A stretch of DNA of 5,095 bases. Origin: Desulfobacterales bacterium (lineage in GTDB: Bacteria > Desulfobacterota > Desulfobacteria > Desulfobacterales > 4be13). A model generated the notes under the pieces. The model searched no databases. It worked only from the letters and a program-made list of their open reading frames with translations, and was not told the DNA's origin. Below are positions 1 to 3,567 of this stretch, one piece after another. Positions within the stretch are counted from its first letter, which is position 1. The number at the start of each line of letters is the position of its first letter. The stretch covers positions 1 to 5,095 of the forward strand of contig JAOZRQ010000513.1 of the NCBI GenBank assembly GCA_029940115.1, written 5' to 3'. Made by a program: the position numbers and the translations under genes.

Positions 1-43
1 TCCCCCGGCTGATAGCGAAAGTTGAGATTGGTGGAACCCCATC

Positions 44-406
44 CTACGCCTTTTGGCCTGTGCTCACCGAAAAGCTGGGGTTAGATCGGTCTATTTTTGG
101 GGCGATTATCCGTTGTATCTGATTCAGCTCCTCCTTATATTTTTCCTCGGCTTTGTACAAATCAAAGTCATGCTGGGCGTTCAGCCAAAAATCGGGTTCG
201 TTTCCGAAGAAACGGGACAGACGCAATGCCATAACTGGCGTGATCGAACGGCGTCCACGCAGAACCTCGTTGACCGTCTGTCCCGATACGTTCAAGCTAT
301 CGGCAAGCATCTTTGCTGAGAGGCCATAAACGGACATGAAGTCGTCCCGAAGTATTACCCCGGGGTGACTCGGTTGAACCCGGGTGTCTTTGTCTTTTTT
401 ACTCAT
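44..406 (-). CDS. higA: HigA-family antitoxin (XRE-type helix-turn-helix), apparently orphaned
   Basis: The 120-residue protein has the layout of HigA/VapI antitoxins. A short polar tail is followed by HPG (residues 14-16), an XRE helix-turn-helix around residues 29-56 (LSAKMLADSLNVSGQTV, then LRGRRSIT), and the family's usual FFGNEPDFWLNAQHDFDLY segment (about 67-84). HigA normally binds and neutralises the RelE-like mRNase HigB and represses its own operon through the helix-turn-helix. The ATG at 406 is chosen because AAGGA (minus strand, 419-415) lies 8 nt upstream. In higBA operons the toxin comes first, so higB should lie just above 406. There I see only a degraded remnant (492-560), so this antitoxin seems to have lost its partner. 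It may still act as a repressor or protect against a related HigB elsewhere. The family call is confident; present function is inferred. Confidence 0.9.
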   Translation of the reverse strand: MSKKDKDTRVQPSHPGVILRDDFMSVYGLSAKMLADSLNVSGQTVNEVLRGRRSITPVMALRLSRFFGNEPDFWLNAQHDFDLYKAEEKYKEELNQIQRIIAPKIDRSNPSFSVSTGQKA

Positions 407-491
407 AAACTCATCCTTTTAATGATATGCCCGACACCGCCATAAACCGAAGCTTTTCCAAAATCTGCGATTCATGCCGGTATAGCGCATC

Positions 492-560
492 ATCTGTTAT
501 GTCAACGCCATACGCATCCGCCTATGAAAGTGGAAGGCAGATACGCCAGTGATTATTTAT
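492..560 (-). pseudogene. higB: Decayed C-terminal remnant of a HigB toxin
   Basis: One minus-strand frame reads INNHWRICL, four codons including a TAG stop (522-524), then ADAYGVDITD. This fits the end of HigB/RelE-like toxins, whose last strands read roughly INDQWRICF-(five residues)-DAY-VEIVDYH. The spacing between RIC and DAY is preserved, with TAG at the fourth of the five intervening positions. The normal DYH terminus is replaced by unrelated codons. The same frame continues to TGA at 411-413, inside the higA leader, so the position directly upstream of higA is right for higB. Nothing resembling the first two thirds of HigB is visible above 560. The match was made from memory of the family pattern, over only 23 codons. 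Confidence 0.6.
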
Positions 561-564
561 AAAA

Positions 565-624
565 CTACAGGGATGGTTTATAAGAAGCGCTATCGTCCAC
601 CTTTCTTATAAGCCATCTTTGTAG
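565..624 (+). repeat. 22-bp inverted repeat forming a strong hairpin
   Basis: The left arm (565-586, beginning CTACAGGGATGG and ending TATAAGAA) pairs with the right arm (603-624, beginning TTCTTATAAGCC and ending TTTGTAG) across a 16-nt loop. Nineteen pairs are Watson-Crick. The other three (570/619, 571/618, 577/612) are G-T and so become G-U wobbles in plus-strand RNA, but A-C mismatches in minus-strand RNA. The hairpin begins 4 nt beyond the recognisable higB remnant. It could be a small mobile element or the stem of an RNA read from the plus strand. No tract of Ts follows it, so it does not look like a standard terminator. Confidence 0.7.
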
Positions 625-672
625 CCTTCAACAAAAAGATTGTCCGGAGCGACAAACATTTTGTTGAAAGCT
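623..672. repeat. 14-bp inverted repeat with nested inner stem
   Basis: AGCCTTCAACAAAA (623-636) pairs with TTTTGTTGAAAGCT (659-672), with one mismatch at 626/669. Inside it a second stem, TTGTC (640-644) with GACAA (651-655), closes a CGGAGC loop. The structure abuts and overlaps by 2 bp the 22-bp hairpin at 565-624, so 565-672 is almost all palindromic. The 626/669 pair would be G-U in minus-strand RNA. It lies in the gap between the DUF5615 toxin gene and higA. Its function is unknown. Confidence 0.55.
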
Positions 673-706
673 CTAGCTTCGACCACTGCATGATCGTCTC
701 CGGAAT

Positions 707-1039
707 TCACAAGAATTCAACATGATTCCGCATATCATCAGGTTCCAGGACATGATAAATGAGCATCAGCCCGCGTATGATATCGCCGACAGGTGTATTC
801 TGACGGACATAGACAATACCGCTGTGATTCACGCCTTCGGCGTGTAGTTTCAGGAAATCATCATCCTGAGCAAAGATGACCCTGCCCTGTTCTGAGGCCA
901 GAGCAACATGCTCCTCATCAGATGCTCCGAGCATTTCCGCCTCCTTTGTCGTCAGAACATCCGCTCCTCTGTTCCGCAATCCGTTTACAACAGCACGAGA
1001 AACATGCTCATCCGTATAAAACCTTACCTTCCCGCTCAT
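707..1039 (-). CDS. DUF5615 PIN-like toxin
   Basis: This 110-residue protein matches the DUF5615 (Mut7-C-like PIN) family. It has an opening strand and acidic motif VRFYTDEHV (D10, E11), the conserved GASDEEHVALA (D41-E43), VIFAQDDDFL (D59-D61), a HSGIVYV strand and a terminal GDIIRGLMLIYHVLEPDDM helix. The three acidic clusters are where PIN-fold nucleases bind metal, so an RNase toxin role is the family expectation. The length is usual for the family and all acidic positions are present, so it looks intact. The ATG at 1039 has AGGAG 5 nt upstream. It overlaps the end of the DUF433 gene by 32 bp, the classic antitoxin-first arrangement, which suggests coupled translation. The target RNA cannot be told from sequence. 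Confidence 0.88.
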   Translation of the reverse strand: MSGKVRFYTDEHVSRAVVNGLRNRGADVLTTKEAEMLGASDEEHVALASEQGRVIFAQDDDFLKLHAEGVNHSGIVYVRQNTPVGDIIRGLMLIYHVLEPDDMRNHVEFL

Positions 1040-1334
1040 ACATTCTCCTGCCTATCTTCGAGGGCGTTTTCTGACGGAGTTCCTCCGCAAACCTCTTGCC
1101 ATCCTTAATGGACTTCTCAATCTCAAACTGATGGTCATGATAATATGCCAGAGCCGCGTAAACATCAGCCAAGGACAAACCGTAATCGGCGGCAATCTCA
1201 TCTGCGGTTCGTCCCATCCGCTCATGCCATATCACAATGTTCTGAACAGTTATCCGATGTCCGGCAATACGGGGTTTGTCGCCGGCTATTTCCGGTCTGC
1301 TTTCGATGTGATCATTCAAAGTTTTCTGTGTCAC
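1008..1334 (-). CDS. DUF433 antitoxin
   Basis: The 108-residue product carries a clear DUF433 domain (about residues 8-68). Its motifs are IESRPEIAGDKPRIAGHRITVQ, given here as IESRPEIAG plus KPRIAGHRITVQ, then IVIWHERMGRTADEIAADY and LSLADVYAALAYYHDH. DUF433 proteins are small winged-helix-type antitoxins that often precede a DUF5615 toxin, as here. I chose GTG at 1334 because GGAAAGG lies 8 nt upstream and the domain begins a few residues later. The frame stays open up to 1460, but the extra 42 codons look non-coding and overlap the antitoxin fragment at 1408-1593. The basic tail (about 88-108) is encoded partly in the 32-bp overlap with the toxin gene and is probably free to vary. Autoregulation is expected from the family but no operator was identified. 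Confidence 0.87.
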   Translation of the reverse strand: MTQKTLNDHIESRPEIAGDKPRIAGHRITVQNIVIWHERMGRTADEIAADYGLSLADVYAALAYYHDHQFEIEKSIKDGKRFAEELRQKTPSKIGRRMYEREGKVLYG

Positions 1335-1407
1335 CTGTATTTCCTTTCCCCGGCAATGAATTGTCGGGCGATCGGTTCGGATCTGATAAAAGTCTGCGGA
1401 GTCCTTT

Positions 1408-1719
1408 TTATTGAGCGAGTTGCAACTCTTTCCTGGCCACTCTGTGCAATCTGCCTTCATTCAGAGATTTTCTCCCTGTTTTCATATGTTCCCTGAGCGC
1501 ATGGTTGATCATCACCCGGAAATCGCCTCCGCCTGCCTTGTGAACCTGTTTTTTGAAATAATCAACAATGTCGGCGTCAAGACAGAGCCATCCTTAATGC
1601 TCAAAGTACCATTCAAGGCGTTTCTCCTCCTCCGGGAGAACGGGTCCGTGATGGTGACGGGGGATGTTCCTTGGGATTGCACCTCCCCAGACATCAAAGG
1701 AACCCAAGCTGCCAAGCAA
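1408..1719 (-). pseudogene. Disrupted BrnA-like (ribbon-helix-helix) antitoxin, in-frame stop
   Basis: One frame gives GWLCLDADIVDYFKKQV, a glycine-rich HKAGGGDF, MINHALREHM and a basic tail ending KELQLAQ with TAA at 1408-1410. This matches the C-terminal part of BrnA/CopG-like antitoxins (strand LDADIV, helix DYFKKQ, turn, then helix INxALREHM). The frame is cut by TAA at 1594-1596, and no good start lies between that stop and the conserved part. Above the stop the same frame is open from a TTG at 1719 with AAGGAG 3 nt upstream. That gives 41 codons (LLGSLGSFDVWGG ... EEEKRLEWYFEH) which I do not recognise. Reading through the stop would give about 103 residues, a normal size for the family. 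No BrnT toxin is visible. Either a nonsense mutation or a fusion of unrelated debris would explain it. The C-terminal family call is reasonable; gene status is less certain. Confidence 0.6.
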
Positions 1720-1726
1720 ATACTCC

Positions 1727-2110
1727 TTATGCCCAGCCTTTTATTGTAAGGATTTCGGTCAGCACGTCATCAAAGGTCGGAGCCATTGCTTCGATCACCT
1801 GTCCCGGAACATGCTTATGCTCAGGATAGGATAAGAGAGGCCGATGGAGCGCATTGTCATATCTGAAAATCAACTGATGTGATTCACTCTGATAATGATA
1901 GGTAAACATCAGTTTATCCACCACTTCTCCGATGCAATCGAGATATTCGCTGAAGTGCAACGCTGATCCATCAGTAAAAGTTATTCTGCCTTTAAGATAT
2001 CCTTGTCCTCCGCGACGCGTCTCAAAATTCACGTCTGATTCCAGAACAAAATGGGTACCCGTATATTGATCAACGACTTTTTTGATTTTGTCAAAGTAGC
2101 TTTGAATCAT
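1727..2110 (-). CDS. tumE: TumE-type toxin (DUF6516 family)
   Basis: The 127-residue product follows the DUF6516/TumE pattern from end to end. It opens with MIQSYFDKIKKVV, then has a GYLKGRITFTDGSALHFSEYLD strand pair (GYLKGRITFTDGS, then LHFSEYLD), MFTYHYQ, LIFRYDNALHRP, and the signature PEHKHVPG before a closing helix (FDDVLTEIL). TumE proteins are small toxins paired with an upstream antitoxin; their biochemical target is not something the sequence reveals. I chose ATG 2110, since M-I-x-x-Y/F is the usual family start. A TTG three codons earlier (2119) is possible. No strong ribosome-binding site is present; the start lies 20 bp inside the end of the upstream gene, so translation is probably coupled to it. 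All family landmarks are present and the gene looks intact. Confidence 0.83.
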   Translation of the reverse strand: MIQSYFDKIKKVVDQYTGTHFVLESDVNFETRRGGQGYLKGRITFTDGSALHFSEYLDCIGEVVDKLMFTYHYQSESHQLIFRYDNALHRPLLSYPEHKHVPGQVIEAMAPTFDDVLTEILTIKGWA

Positions 2111-2399
2111 TATAACCAATCTCTTTCAGTTTACGCAATTTTGCCTGAAGCCTCTGCATGAGTTTGTATTCCCCGGCCCAGCTCACATACTCGTCATCGC
2201 CGTTCTCCAAGTCTTCAGCGGTCATCTCAATGATAAAGTGCGCCGAGTTTACCCCATATTTTTCCTCAAACGGTTTCAGACGTTTCCGTGCCAAGTTCAG
2301 AGCAAGTTCAAGATTTCTGATCTCACCTTGAATGGCAGATTGGACCAAACACAACACTTCACCTGCGTCCTGAGCAGGCTCGATGGAAATTGTCATCAT
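2091..2399 (-). CDS. tumA: TumA-like antitoxin partner of the DUF6516 toxin
   Basis: The 102-residue product is acidic and almost wholly helical. A long N-terminal helix (about 17-45, QSAIQGEIRNLELALNLARK) leads to FEEKYGVNSAHFI, then a loop with DLENGDDEYVSWAGEY and a C-terminal basic coiled-coil-like helix (LMQRLQAKLRKLKEIGY). The helix - FEEKYG - GDD - W - helix pattern is the one found in the small proteins that sit just before DUF6516 toxins. This and the 20-bp overlap with the toxin gene support an antitoxin role. ATG 2399 is preceded by GAGGAG at 7 nt; a second ATG follows at 2396. A TTG farther upstream (2417) would include the ribosome-binding site in the coding region and was rejected. 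No DNA-binding motif is evident, so autoregulation cannot be claimed. Confidence 0.75.
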   Translation of the reverse strand: MMTISIEPAQDAGEVLCLVQSAIQGEIRNLELALNLARKRLKPFEEKYGVNSAHFIIEMTAEDLENGDDEYVSWAGEYKLMQRLQAKLRKLKEIGYNDSKLL

Positions 2400-2417
2400 T
2401 GTTCTTCTCCTCTGCAA

Positions 2418-2476
2418 AAAAGTATATCTCGTTACGAGGCTCCGCCTCGTAACGGAAACAGAACGGCTCCGCCGTT
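2418..2476. repeat. Double-palindrome intergenic repeat, copy 1
   Basis: This 59-bp unit carries two palindromes. In the first, CGTTACGAGGC (2430-2440) pairs perfectly with GCCTCGTAACG (2444-2454) around TCC. In the second, AACGGC (2462-2467) pairs with GCCGTT (2471-2476), again around TCC. Both share the core GGCTCCGCC. The unit recurs at 2495-2553 with 3 differences. Its edge lies within 20 bp of the tumA start, and on the minus strand TATACT (2426-2421) could serve as a weak -10 for tumA, though no convincing -35 accompanies it. It resembles REP-type intergenic repeats; whether it is mobile, a terminator or a nuclease-blocking element cannot be decided here. Confidence 0.8.
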
Positions 2477-2494
2477 GTCACATCCCACGACGCC

Positions 2495-2553
2495 AAAAGC
2501 ATATCCCGTTACGAGGCTCCGCCTCATAACGGAAACAGAACGGCTCCGCCGTT
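2495..2553. repeat. Double-palindrome intergenic repeat, copy 2
   Basis: This second copy of the 59-bp unit starts 77 bp after the first. It differs at 2500, 2506 and 2526. The 2526 change breaks one pair of the first palindrome (2507-2517 with 2521-2531), leaving G-U in minus-strand RNA. The second palindrome (2539-2544 with 2548-2553) is intact. With copy 1 it fills most of the 247-bp gene-free gap between nrdR and tumA. Confidence 0.8.
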
Positions 2554-2646
2554 TCCCGTCTCATGCCCGGAATGACAGGTTTGGCGGTTCTGCCTTTGGA
2601 TGCCACTCCCGGTCAAATGGACACAGTGTCAGAAACCGGGTTTCTT

Positions 2647-3147
2647 TTACTCCACGTCGTCTTCATACGCCTCAGAGCCGTCTGTCGCGCCGTATTCTCT
2701 GCCGGAAAGGCTTTTCACTTCAGAGACAAATTCATGCACGTCCTTGAATTCTCTGTAAACCGATGCGAATCGTATGTATGCAATGTCGTCTATCGCATGA
2801 AGTTTTGCCATGATCATTTCGCCGATAAGAGACGAGACGATCTCTTTCTCGCCGGTCTCCCTGAGATCACGCTCCAGCTCGTCAAGGAACTCTTCGATGA
2901 CATTCATGCTGATATCCCGCTTTTCACAGGCTCTCTGAATGCCTGAGTGGACCTTCTCGCGGTTGAAGACCTCCCGCCGGCCATCCTTTTTGATGATCAT
3001 TACTGGGATCTCCACAATGCGCTCATATGTGGTGAACCGCCGGCCACATGTGAGACACTCCCTACGCCTTCGTATGGCGATTCCGGTTTTTTTCAACCGG
3101 GAATCAATGACTTTGTCATCAATCTCTCCGCAAAATGGACATTTCAT
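2647..3147 (-). CDS. nrdR: Transcriptional repressor NrdR (Zn-ribbon plus ATP-cone)
   Basis: NrdR represses ribonucleotide reductase genes in response to ATP/dATP. The 166-residue product starts MKCPFCG with a zinc ribbon formed by C3, C6, C31 and C34, and between the pairs has the family's VIDSR and the arginine run RRRREC. FTTYER (38-43) leads to the ATP-cone (about 46-136), with VMIIKKDGRREVFNREKV, split here as VMIIKKDG and REVFNREKV, and IAYIRFASVYREFKDV closing the domain. The C-terminal 25 residues are acidic and variable. ATG 3147 is certain from the zinc ribbon, although the Shine-Dalgarno is weak (GGAAAA). The TGA of the small upstream frame overlaps this ATG as ATGA, which points to coupling with a former upstream gene. 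No NrdR box or ribonucleotide reductase gene is in the window. Confidence 0.97.
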   Translation of the reverse strand: MKCPFCGEIDDKVIDSRLKKTGIAIRRRRECLTCGRRFTTYERIVEIPVMIIKKDGRREVFNREKVHSGIQRACEKRDISMNVIEEFLDELERDLRETGEKEIVSSLIGEMIMAKLHAIDDIAYIRFASVYREFKDVHEFVSEVKSLSGREYGATDGSEAYEDDVE

Positions 3148-3287
3148 AAGCTTTTTTCCGATTCTCGGCAGATCCCTGCGCCTGCCTGTGCCCCTGCCCA
3201 TCCCCAAAGTTTTCCACGGACGCCACGGGAAATCCGGGCAGTGGCATGGACAAGGGGGTTTTCGATCTGCTGGTTCTGAAACTCCAT
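3144..3287 (-). pseudogene. 3' part of a gene split by a MITE-like element, possibly dCMP deaminase C-terminus
   Basis: The frame begins at ATG 3287 (MEFQNQQIENPLVHATARI ...) and ends in a TGA that overlaps the nrdR start by ATGA. ATG 3287 is not the natural start. If the 125-bp inverted-repeat element and one copy of its 9-bp target duplication are removed, the frame joins sequence at 3422-3466 to give WDATAREYLEEAGMEF, where EAG is encoded exactly by the duplicated 9 bp. That joined stretch reads like protein and resembles the end of dCMP deaminases (a tyrosine/aspartate-rich turn followed by a LEEAGxE helix). dCMP deaminase commonly lies between glyA and nrdR. No deaminase zinc motif (HAE, PCxxC) is present, so only a tail could remain. 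The glycine-rich last 20 residues match nothing I know. Confidence 0.4.
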
Positions 3288-3430
3288 ACCCGCCTCCTGT
3301 GTACAGGACAAAAAAGGTGACAGAGGAAAGAAACCCGGCTTTTCCTTGCAGTCGGGAAGTCGGCCCTTTTGGGAAAAAGCCGGGTTTCTCGCCCGTTCCC
3401 GACTTTTTGTCCTGTACACAGACCCGCCTC
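3288..3430. mobile_element. MITE-like element with 18-bp inverted repeats and 9-bp target duplication
   Basis: The element occupies 3297-3421 (125 bp). Its ends are CTGTGTACAGGACAAAAA (3297-3314) and the exact reverse complement (3404-3421). Immediately outside, ACCCGCCTC occurs at 3288-3296 and again at 3422-3430, a perfect 9-bp direct repeat as left by transposition. Inside, a second perfect 14-bp stem (GAAACCCGGCTTTT at 3330-3343 with 3375-3388) makes most of the element one long imperfect palindrome. A further internal pairing, AGTCGGGAA (3350-3358) with 3396-3404, competes with it. It has no transposase and depends on one elsewhere. Families that leave 9-bp duplications include IS4 and the IS903 group of IS5; the actual family is unassigned. 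Confidence 0.85.
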
Positions 3431-3466
3431 TTCCAGATATTCCCGGGCAGTGGCATCCCATGAAGG
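3422..3466 (-). pseudogene. 5' part of the coding remnant interrupted by the MITE-like element
   Basis: Minus-strand codons from 3466 read SWDATAREYLEEAG (the frame is open from 3475) and run straight into the right-hand target duplication at 3430-3422. This is the upstream half of the frame that continues at 3287-3144. A TAG in the same frame lies at 3479-3481, inside the arm of the 91-bp inverted repeat, so the gene is truncated there and its N-terminal region is gone. I know of no function for so short a piece; the dCMP deaminase suggestion rests on gene order and the LEEAG ending. Confidence 0.4.
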
Positions 3467-3471
3467 ACAGG

Positions 3472-3562
3472 TCTGATTCTAACGGATTTTGTGATGTGAG
3501 GCACCCGCAACGGGGAAGGGGCACGGGCAGGCACGGGCTCCCCAAAATCCGTTATAATCAGA
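3472..3562. repeat. 91-bp element bounded by a 20-bp inverted repeat
   Basis: TCTGATTCTAACGGATTTTG (3472-3491) is matched by the reverse complement of 3543-3562 with one difference (3479/3555). The 51-nt centre is G-rich, with GGCACGGGC at 3520-3528 and 3530-3538, a small CCCG/CGGG hairpin (3504-3514) and GGGGA (3512-3516) opposite TCCCC (3539-3543). It begins 5 nt after the glyA stop and ends where the coding remnant begins. No target duplication is visible. It could be an ncRNA or attenuator stem, or a second small mobile element. It lacks a T tract on either side for a standard terminator. Confidence 0.65.
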
Positions 3563-3567
3563 AAAAC

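Noticed and set aside
53..319. Plus-strand 88-codon frame opposite higA
   Set aside because: Antisense shadow of the HigA gene with no start signal. The leucine/phenylalanine-rich stretch is chance complement of lysine/glutamate codons.
1335..1460. N-terminal extension of the DUF433 frame
   Set aside because: GTG 1334 has a good ribosome-binding site and fits the family start. The extension overlaps the antitoxin fragment in another frame, which has the recognisable protein.
1512..1715. 67-codon minus-strand frame starting at TTG
   Set aside because: It overlaps the BrnA-like remnant in the wrong frame. Its sequence is low in pattern, and the neighbouring frame carries the family motifs.
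2238..2946. Overlapping plus-strand frames across tumA, the repeats and nrdR
   Set aside because: They read through palindromic repeats and antisense nrdR with arginine/proline-rich, motif-free translations.
3148..3534. N-terminal extension of the nrdR frame by 129 codons
   Set aside because: NrdR begins at its zinc ribbon (MKCPFCG). The extension runs through the MITE-like element and is proline/arginine-rich with no conservation expected.
3553..3558. Plus-strand TATAAT promoter box
   Set aside because: No acceptable -35 lies 16-18 bp upstream, and it would drive only antisense transcription into glyA. It falls within an inverted-repeat arm, which explains the sequence.
3472..3562. Integron attC site
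   Set aside because: The arms do not fit the conserved core-site patterns (GTTRRRY and RYYYAAC in the required positions), and no cassette-like gene or integrase is present.
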